Assembly: GCA_034008185.1 (NCBI GenBank)
Contig: CM067105.1
Span: 806,001 to 870,000, forward strand
Length of the DNA stretch: 64,000 nucleotides
Direction of reading: 5' to 3'
Source of the DNA: Gorsachius magnificus
Taxonomy: Eukaryota > Chordata > Aves > Pelecaniformes > Ardeidae
Position numbers and translations under genes: made by a program. The notes under the pieces were generated by a model. The model searched no databases, was not told where the DNA came from, and saw only the letters and a program-made list of their open reading frames with translations. How positions within the stretch are numbered: the stretch's first letter is position 1; every line of letters begins with the position of its first letter. This document shows, in pieces, positions 11,824-20,639 of the stretch.

Positions 11824-12927
11824 TCATTGGCTATTTTCACCCAAAATCAAATGTCCTAGTGGTACACATTGGATATCCCCATCCTTCCGCATCACCCACC
11901 AAGTAGAGCCAGGTCCTTGAGCAAAAGCAATCCCACGGATGGGTTTGCCTTTACCTGAGGCAGGAGAAACCCAGACTCTCTGCCCCAGCATATTTTTTAC
12001 ATGCACTACAGGGACTTTATCCCCTTCTACAGTACGTAAGAGGTTTGATTGGGCAGGGCCAGCTCGGTTGGCAGATCCTCTAGTGTTGACTAACCAAGTA
12101 GCCTTTGCTAAATGTGTATCCCAATGTTTGAATGTTCCTCCACCCATTGCTTTCAGTGTAGTCTTTAACAGTCCATTGTATAGTTCAATTTTCCCAGAGG
12201 CTGGTGCTTGATAGGGGATGTGATAGACCCACTCAATGCCATGCTCTTTGGCCCATTTGTCTATGAGGCTGTTTCGGAAGTGAGTTCCGTTGTCTGACTC
12301 AATTCTTTCTGGAGTGCCATGTCGCCACAGGACTTGTTTTTCAAGGCCTAGGATAGTGTTCCGGGCAGTGGCATGGGGCACGGGATATGTTTCCAACCAT
12401 CCGGTGGTCGCTTCCACCATGGTGAGCACATAGTGCTTGCCATGGCGGGTTTGTGGGAGTGTGATATAATCAGTCTGCCAAGCCTCTCCATATTTGTATT
12501 TCAGCCACCGTCCTCCATACCAGAGAGGCTTTAACCGCTTGGCTTGTTTGATCGCAGCACATGTTTCACATTCATGGATAACCTGTGCAATAGCGTCCAT
12601 AGTTAAGTCCACCCCTCGATCACGAGCCCATCTGTATGTTGCATCTCTTCCTTGATGGCCTGAAGTGTCATGGGCCCACCGAGCTAGAAACAATTCACCC
12701 TTATGTTGCCAGTCCAGATCCACCTGAGCCACTTCAATCTTAGCAGCCTGATCTGCCTGCTGGTTGTTTTGATGTTCTTCAGAGGCCCGACTCTTGGGTA
12801 CATGAGCATCTACATGACGTACCTTTACAACCAGGTTCTCTACCCAGACAGCAATATCTTGCCACAATGCGGCTGCCCAGATGGGTTTGCCTCTGCGCTG
12901 CCAGTTGTTCTGTTTCCATTGCTGCAA
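11824..12927 (-). pseudogene. pol: ERV1 pol, 3' part: RNase H end and integrase
   Basis: An open frame of 367 codons directly after an in-frame TGA. The first ~80 residues finish RNase H (HVDAHVP-like end). Next comes the integrase zinc-binding domain with an H..H pair in 'AHDTSGHQG' and a CETC pair. The catalytic core shows D in 'WQTDYI', D in 'ESDNGTHF' and E in 'GKIELYNG', so the DDE residues appear present. The C-terminal domain ends 'HLILGENSQ'. Integrase inserts viral DNA into host chromosomes. Because the frame begins after a stop, it could only be made by reading through that TGA and repairing the upstream frameshift. It is therefore broken as part of pol, although this section itself is open. 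Confidence 0.85.
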
Positions 12928-14328
12928 TCACCCCCACAAAGCATTTGCCACCATCCATGAGTCAGTATAGAGATAGAGCACTGGCCATTTTTCTCTTTCA
13001 GCAATATCTAAAGCCAGCTGGATGGCTTTCACCTCTGCAAACTGACTTGATTCACCTTCTCCTTCAGCAGTCTCTGCAACTTGTCTTGTAGGACTCCATA
13101 CAGCAGCCTTCCACCTTCCATGCTTTCCCACAAGACGACAGGACCCATCAGTGAACAGGGCATATTGCTTCTCGTTTTCTGGCAGTTTATTATATAATGG
13201 GGCTTCTTCAGCACGCACCACCTCCTCCTCTGGTGATACTCCAAAATCTTTGCCTTCTGGCCAGTCCATGATCACTTCCAAGATTCCTGGGCGACTGAGG
13301 TTTCCTATTCGAGCCCGTTGTGTAATCAGTGCGACCCACTTACTCCACGTAGCATCAGTTGCATGATGTGTAGAGGGGACCTTCCCTTTGAACATCCAGC
13401 CCAGCACCGGCAGTCGGGGTGCCAGGAGGAGCTGTGCTTCAGTACCAATCACTTCTGAAGCAGCTCGAACCCCTTCATATGCTGCCAATATCTCTTTTTC
13501 AGTTGGAGTATAGTTGGCTTCAGATCCTCTGTATCCCCGACTCCAAAACCCTAGGGGTCGGCCTCGAGTCTCCCCTGGTGCTTTCTGCCAAAGGCTCCAG
13601 GTAGGGCCATTCTCCCCGGCTGCGGTGTAGAGCACATTCTTTACATCTTGCCCTGCCCGGACCGGCCCAAGGGCTACTGCATGCACTATCTCCCGTTTAA
13701 TTTGTTCAAAGGCTTGTCGTTGTTCAGGGCCCCATTTGAAATCATCCTTCTTCCGGGTCACTTGGTAGAGAGGGCTTACAATCTGGCTATAATTTGGAAT
13801 ATGCATTCTCCAAAAACCCACAATGCCCAAGAAAGCTTGTGTTTCCTTTTTGCTAGTTGGTGGAGACATAGCTGTTATTTTGTTGATCACATCCATTGGA
13901 ATCTGACGACGTCCATCTTGCCATTTGATTCCTAAAAACTGGATCTCCTGTGCAGGTCCTTTGACTTTACTTTGTTTTATAGCGAAACCAGCTTTCAGAA
14001 GGATTTGGACTATTTTCTTCCCTTTCTCAAAAACTTCTGCTGCTGCATTGCCCCACACAATGATGTCATCAATATATTGCAGATGTTCTGGAGCATTACC
14101 CTGTTCCAGTGCTGTCTGGATCAGTCCATGGCAAATGGTAGGGCTGTGTTTCCACCCCTGGGGCAGTCGATTCCAGGTGTACTGGATGCCTCTCCAAGTG
14201 AAAGCAAACTGTGGCCTGCACTCTGCTGCCAAAGGGATTGAAAAGAAAGCATTTGCAATATCAATTGTGGCATACCACTTGGCTGCCTTTGACTCCAGTT
14301 CGTATTGAAGTTCTAGCATGTCTGGCAC
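12928..14328 (-). pseudogene. pol: ERV1 pol, middle part: reverse transcriptase and RNase H
   Basis: 466 open codons. RT palm motifs are visible: 'TIDIANAFFS' around residues 21-30, 'LPQGWKHSP' around 55-63, and the catalytic YIDD box at residues 85-88 (about 14076-14065). The thumb and connection follow. RNase H residues sit in 'LFTDGSC', 'SSQFAEVKA' and 'LYTDSW'. The frame stops at TGA 12930-12928 inside RNase H, and sequence homologous to the family continues directly in the same frame beyond it, so this is a single nonsense change. At its 5' end it is out of frame with the protease-RT segment by one base (near 14340). Confidence 0.9.
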
Positions 14329-14336
14329 GGCAGCAC

Positions 14337-14987
14337 TCAGCGTGGCGTAACTTCATTCAGGCCACGATAGTCTACTGTCAGTCTCCACTCTCCATCAGAC
14401 TTTCTCACTGGCCATATGGGACTGTTAAAGGGTGATCGAGTCTTGCTGATCACTCCTTGGCTCTCCAGTCGACGAATCAGCTTATGGATGGGAATCAGGG
14501 AGTCTCGGTTGGTGCGATATTGCCGCCTGTGCACTGTTGTGGTGGCAACCGGCACTTGTTGGTCTTCAACCCTCAGCAACCCCACAACAGAAGGGTCCTT
14601 TGAGAGACCAGGCAAGGTAGACTGCTGCTTAATTTCTTCTGCCTCCAATGCAGCTATACCAAAAGCCCGCCAGTACCCTTTTGGGTCCTTGAAATACCCT
14701 CTCCTGAGGTAGTCTATGCCAAGGATGCACGGAGCATCTGGCCCAGTCACAATGGGGTGCTTTTGCCACTCATTCCCGGTTAGGCTCACTTCGGCCTCCA
14801 ATACAGTCAGCTCTTGAGATCCCCCTGTCACTCCAGAAATACAAATGGATTCTGCCCCTATATGGCTTGATGGCATTAGAGTACACTGTGCACCGGTGTC
14901 TACTAGAGCTCTATACTTCTGTGGGTCTGACGTGCCAGGCCATCGAATCCACACAGTCCAGTAAACCCTGTTGTCCCTTTCCTTCAC
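14337..14987 (-). pseudogene. pro-pol: ERV1 pro-pol, 5' part: protease and RT N-terminus
   Basis: Open in the same frame as gag, starting 22 bp after the gag TAG. The aspartic protease signature 'ALVDTGAQCTLMP' appears about 30 residues in, with 'CILGIDYL' downstream. The segment runs into the RT fingers ('PFNSPIWPVRKSDGEWRL', 'DYRGLNEV') and hits TGA at 14339-14337. Comparison with the older copy at 33800-33816 shows one C fewer here, so a single-base deletion truncates the product. The protease cuts Gag and Gag-Pol during maturation. Confidence 0.85.
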
Positions 14988-15008
14988 CTGGCTGGAGGCA
15001 GGGCCCCT

Positions 15009-16904
15009 CTAATCTTGGTCACTGTTGCTCATCGTTTGTGTGTATGAGTCAGAAGTTCCTTCATCACAATCAGAATTAAGATCAGCTCTTCTATTCTGTC
15101 TGAAAAAACGATGATCTACCCCGTCTTTGGAAATTGGAGCAACAAGTTTCTTGGAAGAGCCCCCTTTTGTGCTTGGTTTTCTTTGCAACTCGCGTACTCG
15201 TGCCTCTAGGGTCGAGGTAGGTTTTCCGTCCCATTTCCTCATGTCCTCTCCATGGTCACGCAGGTAAAACCATAGAGTGCCCCGTGGTGTGTACCCTCGA
15301 TATTCTTTTCCTTGAGCAGAAGGGCGCTTACTTCTAATGGCTGAGATACTGGTCTGTACAGGAGAGGAGTAGGGCATACGCTTTTCGAGTCGTTCAACCT
15401 TTTGGGACAGTTTCTCCACAGCAGAGACGAGGGAAGAAGAGATACTTTCTTCGTATTCCCGGAGCTGGCTAGCCATTTCATCCACTGTTGGTCCCCGTCC
15501 AACTTCCCAGTTCATTATTGCCCATGTGTTGGCATATGATGTTGGTGCGCTCTGTAACAACTTCCGCCACATGGGTCGTGTGCACTGGACACTATCTGGA
15601 TCTTTAGGCAACTGGTCATTGTCCAGGTCACTATAAATCACTTCCAGGACAGCCAATTCCCTCAGGTACTGGATGCCTTTCTCCACGGTGGTCCATTTGC
15701 CTGGGCGATGTATGACATCTTCCTTGAAGGGATATCTTTCCTTCATGGCTGACAGTAGTCGTCTCCAGAGGCTGAGGACTTGTGTCCCTTTTCCAATCGC
15801 TTTGTCAATGCCCCCTTCCCTAGAAAGGGATCCCAGCTGTTTGGCTTCTTTACCCTCCAGTTCCAGGCTACTGGCGCCATTATCCCAGCATCGGAGCAAC
15901 CAGGTGACAAGATGCTCTCCTACACGACGGCTGAAATCTTTTCTCATATCTCGCAGCTCACCCAAGGATAGAGACCGTGTAGTTTCTGTCTCATTTATGA
16001 GCTCTTCCTCTTCCTCCTCCTTTTGTGATGGCCCTGATTCATCCTCCCTTTCTAAACGAGTTGACTTTCGCTTCCAAGATTTCTTCTTGTGTATAGGGGC
16101 AACTGATACTGGCACAGGTTTGCTCCTTGTCTTAGCTGCAATGCCTGTTGCTGGGGTTTGCGTAGCTGCAGTGCAGGTTGCAGGGGTTGGAGTAGCAGCG
16201 GTGCCTGTCGCAGGGGTTGGAGTAGCAGCGGTGCCTACGTCCACAGCTGGAGTAGTTACAGCGGGTGTTGCAGGGGCTGGAGTACCAGCAGTGCCTGTGC
16301 CCACAGCTGGAGTAGCTACAGTGGGTGTCACAGGGGTTGAAGTAGCTGCAGTGCCTGTGTCTGCAGTTGGAGGAGCTACAGTGGGTGTCACTGAGTTTGC
16401 AGTAGCTGCAGGGCCTGCTGCAGGAATCAATCTTTGGATGGTATATAATTTACGTAGGAGTCTAACCCTGAGTAAAAGCTGAACTATATTCAGGAGACCT
16501 AGCAATAGGGCCATGCTAGTTGGAACATTCCAAGGATATTCAACATTCTCAAGAACTGTTGTAATTATCTCAGAGAAGAAGGGGAAGATGGAGTAAGGTG
16601 ACTCCCCCACAGGCTGGCTCTCCGAGGATAAAAAGTAAAATGTGTAATTATTCATAATTCCCAATAGATGGTTCCCAAAATACAGAGGTGACAGCAATAC
16701 TGAGTAAAAATATGAGCTTAATGTGATGACCAATAGTTTTATCATAGCATAAGCCAGTATTATACAATACAGCAGGACAGCAACTTTAATCCACTTGCGA
16801 AAAGTGATAGCCAGCAGCACAGGGAGTGCACACAGAAGGTAAGGTGATATATAAAAGAACGCTGTGAACAAGGACAGCAACTCTGAGAGCAAATAAAACA
16901 ACAT
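15009..16904 (-). CDS. gag: ERV1 Gag-like polyprotein with membrane-spanning N-terminus
   Basis: 631 codons, fully open, from the first ATG after the primer binding site. Residues ~1-70 and ~80-165 are strongly hydrophobic, with several predicted membrane segments ('LLCALPVLLAI', 'VAVLLYCIILAYAMIKLLVI', 'MALLLGLLNIVQLLL'). Residues ~170-275 are a Thr/Pro/Ala repeat. Then come a basic patch (KKKSWKRK), an acidic run (EEEEEEL) and, at ~310-510, a Trp-rich helical region that I take as the capsid-like domain ('WLLRCWDNGASSLEL', 'YLRELAVLEVIY'). A coiled-coil-like stretch and a basic C-terminus follow; no CCHC zinc knuckle is seen. Position and the in-frame link to protease argue for Gag. It ends at TAG 15011-15009. 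The membrane N-terminus is odd, since Gag is normally a soluble, myristoylated protein. Confidence 0.75.
   Translation of the reverse strand: MLFYLLSELLSLFTAFFYISPYLLCALPVLLAITFRKWIKVAVLLYCIILAYAMIKLLVITLSSYFYSVLLSPLYFGNHLLGIMNNYTFYFLSSESQPVGESPYSIFPFFSEIITTVLENVEYPWNVPTSMALLLGLLNIVQLLLRVRLLRKLYTIQRLIPAAGPAATANSVTPTVAPPTADTGTAATSTPVTPTVATPAVGTGTAGTPAPATPAVTTPAVDVGTAATPTPATGTAATPTPATCTAATQTPATGIAAKTRSKPVPVSVAPIHKKKSWKRKSTRLEREDESGPSQKEEEEEELINETETTRSLSLGELRDMRKDFSRRVGEHLVTWLLRCWDNGASSLELEGKEAKQLGSLSREGGIDKAIGKGTQVLSLWRRLLSAMKERYPFKEDVIHRPGKWTTVEKGIQYLRELAVLEVIYSDLDNDQLPKDPDSVQCTRPMWRKLLQSAPTSYANTWAIMNWEVGRGPTVDEMASQLREYEESISSSLVSAVEKLSQKVERLEKRMPYSSPVQTSISAIRSKRPSAQGKEYRGYTPRGTLWFYLRDHGEDMRKWDGKPTSTLEARVRELQRKPSTKGGSSKKLVAPISKDGVDHRFFRQNRRADLNSDCDEGTSDSYTQTMSNSDQD
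16150..16400 (-). repeat. in-frame tandem repeat within gag
   Basis: About 30-bp imperfect repeats ('caggggttggagtagc' recurring, alternating with 'agcggtgcctg'). They encode repeated Ala-Thr-Pro-rich units and keep the frame open. Copy number probably varies between elements. Confidence 0.8.
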
Positions 16905-16995
16905 TGCAATCAGCGACTATTAGACTAATATAACGAATGCTTATCACAAATGCGTTTTAGAAATGTTCAGATCTGTCATTATCTCAACCCTTCGG

Positions 16996-17013
16996 GCCCC
17001 ACGTTGGGCGCCA
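16996..17013 (-). promoter_or_regulatory. primer binding site, tRNA-Lys(1,2) type
   Basis: The minus strand reads TGGCGCCCAACGTGGGGC, the complement of the 3' end of tRNA-Lys1,2, as used by several retroviruses. It lies 9 bp inside the 5' LTR boundary (17023). The tRNA primes minus-strand DNA synthesis here. Confidence 0.9.
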
Positions 17014-17022
17014 AAATAGGAC

Positions 17023-17640
17023 TGTCGTGGTTTAACCCAGCTGGCAACTAAGCACCACGCAGCCGCTTGCTCACTCCCCCCCTCCCTCAGTGGGATGGGG
17101 GAGAGAATCGGACAAAAGAAAAAAAAGTAAGACCCGTGGGTTGAGATAGAGACAGTTTAATAAGAGAGAAGAATAACAATAATAATAATAATAATAATAG
17201 TGGTAAGAAAATATACAGAATATATAAAACAAGTGATGCACAATGCAATTGCTCACCACCCGCCGACCGATGCCCAGCCCGTCCCGAGCAGCAATCACTC
17301 CCCCCGGGCCGCGATCACACAGCCCGAGCTGCGACCACTCTGCCCGCGACCGACCGACCGACTCGACCGACCCGACTGACAAACCCCCCCAAGCATGACG
17401 TTATATGGTATGGAATAGCTCTTTGGACAGTTTGGGTCCTAGCTGTGCTGTACTCCCAGCTTGTTATGCACCTGGCCGAGCAGGAGAAGCTCAAAAAGTC
17501 CTTGAACAGTCTGAGCACTGCTTGGCAACAACTAAAAACATGAGCGTGTTATCAACATTCTTCTAGCACTGAATCCAAAGCACAGCACTATGCTAGCTTC
17601 TGTGAAGAAAATTAACTCTATCCCAGCCGAAACCAGGACA
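17023..17640 (-). repeat. 5' LTR of ERV1
   Basis: 618 bp with imperfect inverted termini TGTCCTGGTTT...AAACCACGACA (minus strand). It contains an ATTAAA polyadenylation signal (tttaat near 17157-17162), an (ATA)n microsatellite at about 17170-17202, a GC-rich CGGTCGGTCG-like tract near 17340-17375, and an 'aacgtcat' CRE-like site next to 'ccatata' near 17395-17412. The last 60 bp at the 17640 end match the ends of the other LTR copies. A near-identical solo copy sits at 32283-32883. Confidence 0.92.
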
Positions 17641-17676
17641 CCTGTGCTCTCTGGGGACAGGCAGCAGGCATCTCCC

Positions 17677-20073
17677 TCAGCTCCAGGGGCCCCAGCACTT
17701 CTCTGCGAGTGCAGGTTTGCCCCTGCAAGCAGCAAGGCAGGCCATGGCTCGGTCGCCCCACGGGGTGCCCCTCCTGCTCTGTCCATCACCCTCCTCCCTT
17801 CCCCTCACCACTCCTGACATGCTCAGCTCCCTCTCCCACCACCAGGTCCCCAGGGAAAACTCCTGGGGCACGTTCCCCCACCCCAGGAGGTTGGGCTCTG
17901 GGAACAGCAGTGATTCATGTGGCATCAGGGATGGAACCTCCTAAACCAGCAGCACCATCTTTCCCTCTCACCTCCGGGGGCATCCCTGGCTCCTGCTGCC
18001 TCCTCGCGTGCCCTGGGCATTTCGCAGTCTCCCTGCCCACGGGCAGGATCCTCCCCAGGCTCACAAACCTCCCTGGCATCATCATAGCCATCGGCTGGGT
18101 CACCCCCAGGCAGGACAGGGACATCTAAAAGGAGAGGGGAGCAGATGACACAGAGAAGATACATGGGCAGAGCAGAGGATGGGAGGATGAGTGGGGACAT
18201 GGGGCACAGACACTGGTGTTGATGGCAGCACAGGAGACTCCCCTGCTCTTTCTTCCCCACCTCCGATGGTGACACTCAGTGACAGCGCTGTACCACTCCT
18301 TCTCACAGCCTATTACCTGGTGCTGATCCCGGACCATCGTCCTCCTTGCTGTCCCCGGGGTAGGGCTGCAGCTTGGTCAGGGACCCTGGGAATAGGAGCC
18401 TGGCGAGAGGCGCAGCGGGTGTTATGGGAGTGCGCTCTGCTGAGCAGGCTGGTGCTGAGTGCTGCTGGGGACGGGGGACCCACAGAGCCAGAGCTGAGTG
18501 GGGATGAGGCTTAGGACTCAGCCTGCTCCCCTGGGACAAACTCGGGCTCCCAGGGGCTCCACGAGCTGCACCACAACAGCCCCTTCCCTCACCCCTCAGG
18601 TCTCACCCAGGGGTGCAGGGGCAGGCAGAGAGGGGCTGTCCCTGGCTGGGATGGGAAGAAGTTTGGGGAGGAAGCTCCTCTGGGCCCAGGACCTGGCTGC
18701 TCTCCCCACAGCCCCAGCGCTGCAGACACCATGGGCCAGGGGACTGCAGGGGCTCAGCCGTGGATGGGGGTAGAGGGGGAAGAGCCTGGCAGATGTGCCC
18801 CCACGAGGGACCCACACTCACCTGAGCCACTGAACCTCGCCTGCTTCCCCAATGCTGGGCTGTACTCGATCTCCTCATAGATGGCCTCAGGGAAGGGCTC
18901 CCAAGCTCTCCCAGAGCCTGCGGACAGGGGCAGGGCTGGCCCAGGGACAGGCAGAGAGGGGACAGGATCCCGCTCTGCTGCCCCAGCTTTGCTCCCCCGG
19001 GACAGCAAAAGGCGATGGCCACAGCACAGCCCCACTGAGCTGTCTGCTCACTGATCCCACTGCCTCCGTGAGGGCAATGTCCCCATGCAGATGTCTGGGG
19101 CAAACCTGGCACCGTCCCCTCAGAAACAGCCCCCATGCCCCTCTGGCCCCTGGGTCAGGTCCCTGTGCTGAGCTGGGACAGATCCCACTTTCCCCCCCCC
19201 ACCCCCCCCCGGGGGAGCTCAGGCTTGGACAGAGGAACAGCCTGGGGGCCTGAAGCCATGGGCATGGACCCTGCTGCCCTTCGCTCCTCCTCCTGGCATC
19301 TCCCCTTACACAGAGCCCCCTCCAGAGCTGCCCAGAGCACTGCCGGGGTGATGTCCTCGTCTGTCTCCCCTCTGCTCCCATTTCCCCCGACCAGCTCTGC
19401 CATTTCTCTCCTTGCCCCGGAGCAAACTCCCACCAGGATTGGACTCTCTCTACCCCTTGCTGCTGGTGGCCCATGGTCAGGAAGTCAATGAGGTGGGACA
19501 GGGGACAGCAGGCAGCAGAAACTCTTGTCTCCCCAGCTCTGCCTTGGCCGCTCCTTGACACCTCACAGCAGCCCTGGCCTTGAGAGGAGGCGTCTTTCCT
19601 CCGGACCCACCTCTGCGCCCAGCCCTGGCGCTTCGCACTTGCCCGGCCAGGAGGGCCAGGAGAAGGCAGAGAAGGGCCCCCAGGATGATGCACATGATGA
19701 CGGGCAATAGAGTCTCCCGCTGCCAGTTGGACGCCCCGCGTGGGATCTGCATGGCAGGAGCACAGAAAGGGCAGTACCAAGCCTGGCAGAGGTGTGGGGA
19801 TGGAACACCCCGTTCCTGACCCCCATTATACACCAAGGGGAAGGGGACCCCAGGAGATGAGTGATGTGGAAGCTCCCACCCTGCTGGAGAAACGACAGCC
19901 CTCCCCAGTGCTCCCCCCACTGACATCCCGGTGCCCTCTACTGGGAGTTTCACACCCTGGCAAGGAGCCCCTTCCCTCCAGCTCTGGATCACTGCTGGCC
20001 CCGAGAAGACCCAGCGCTGGTGGGGAGGACAGGTTACCTGCTCGAGGGGTTGGTGCTGCCGTCCTGGGTGCAG
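17677..20073 (-). CDS. WC1/CD163-like scavenger receptor, membrane and cytoplasmic end only
   Basis: Six minus-strand segments have good splice borders and matching phases: 20073-20038 (36 nt, after a long pyrimidine tract), 19746-19611 (transmembrane), 18917-18822, 18385-18317, 18124-17972, and a last exon from 17897. The junctions between the middle exons are all phase 1. The product reads as a membrane segment ('LLPVIMCIILGALLCLLLALL'-like), then a tail with EAIYEEIEY and later DGYDDAREV. These resemble the tyrosine motifs of WC1-type scavenger receptors on lymphoid cells. The last exon either reads to TGA at 17679-17677 or splices (donor after 17809, acceptor before 17722) into sequence running into the ERV LTR. 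No SRCR domain exon is visible to the right, so the gene is truncated, or its ectodomain lies elsewhere. Identity rests on motif recall only. Confidence 0.5.
17972..18124 (-). CDS. exon: cytoplasmic tail with YDD motif
   Basis: 153 nt, phase 1 at both ends, acceptor ccttttag and donor gtgagag. It encodes DGYDDAREV followed by an acidic, Arg-rich stretch. A Y-D-D-A motif in this position is typical of WC1-like tails. Confidence 0.55.
18822..18917 (-). CDS. exon: cytoplasmic tail with YEEI motif
   Basis: 96 nt flanked by consensus acceptor (ctgtccgcag) and donor (gtgagt). It encodes EPFPEAIYEEIEYSP. YEEI is the textbook preferred phosphotyrosine ligand for Src-family SH2 domains, and the neighbouring E-Y gives a second tyrosine. 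Similar EA-x-YEE motifs occur in WC1 tails. Confidence 0.6.
19611..19746 (-). CDS. exon: transmembrane segment of the WC1-like receptor
   Basis: 136 nt, acceptor CAG before 19746 and donor GT after 19611. The frame begins IPRGASNWQRE, then about 24 uncharged residues, then a basic stop-transfer RSARAGRR, as expected of a type I membrane protein. It enters at phase 0 and leaves at phase 1, matching the next exon at 18917. Confidence 0.6.
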
Positions 20074-20639
20074 CTGCAGAGGAGGAGAAAGAGAGCTGGG
20101 CTGAGAGGGGGGCTGTGCAGGTACCAGGGTGCCTCCCCTGTGACACACCATGGCTGTAGGTGTGCATCTCACCCTTACCCATCCCCCCCCAAATTGCCCC
20201 TCATGCCAGGCTGGTCAGGGTGGCTGGGACAGAGCCCAGGGCCCTGCTGTGGCTATTGGGCAGATGCCCTCCCTCTGTCCCCCCCACCCCAGACCTATCA
20301 GGGCTTCTGACCTTCTGGTGGAATCCGACTGGGCCTTTTCCTTTTGTTTCTGTTCACAGTCAGACTTTAATTGCTCGCTCCCTTAGCTCTTGTTGAACAG
20401 AGGTTTGGTCTCTTTTATACCTATGCCTTTATGGCTATCTGCATTTACTTTCTACAGCTTTACCAATGTTTATATATCTACAAATATCTATGCATAAGTA
20501 CATATATAGAAGTAAATATATAAAAATATTCTACCTATTTAGAAATAAATTAAATATGCGTTTCTAAGTATTTCTACACTCATTTATATATACATCATAT
20601 AAATGTCTATATTTTCATATGTGATCACTTCCTGGCCCA
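20074..20639. other. AT-rich spacer
   Basis: 20074-20340 is ordinary GC-rich sequence. 20440-20620 is very AT-rich, with tatatata-type runs and no coding signal. Confidence 0.5.

Larger units (their letters stand above)
11200..17640 (-). mobile_element. endogenous retrovirus, near-complete provirus (ERV1), env-less
   Basis: On the minus strand the order is 5' LTR (17640-17023), primer binding site (17013-16996), gag (16904-15009), protease-RT-RNase H-integrase (14987-11824), an untranslated stretch without env (11823-11440), polypurine tract (11439-11426) and 3' LTR (11425-11200). The pol sequence style (protease DTGA, RT YIDD, single gag-pro-pol frame, no env) fits ERV-L-like class III elements, although the primer site is of Lys type and not the Leu type that names ERV-L. 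Visible lesions are a one-base deletion near 14340, an in-frame TGA at 12930-12928 and a large 3' LTR deletion. No target-site duplication is visible. The two LTRs differ at roughly a dozen of about 225 shared bases, so the insertion is not very recent. Confidence 0.9.

Noticed and set aside
17170..17202. (ATA)n run as a possible stand-alone microsatellite locus
   Set aside because: It is an internal part of the LTR, present at the same place in the copy at 32283-32883.
18887..19780. A 297-codon minus-strand ORF through the receptor-tail region
   Set aside because: It crosses two exons and the intron between them in the wrong frame; the spliced frame gives the membrane span and tyrosine motifs instead.
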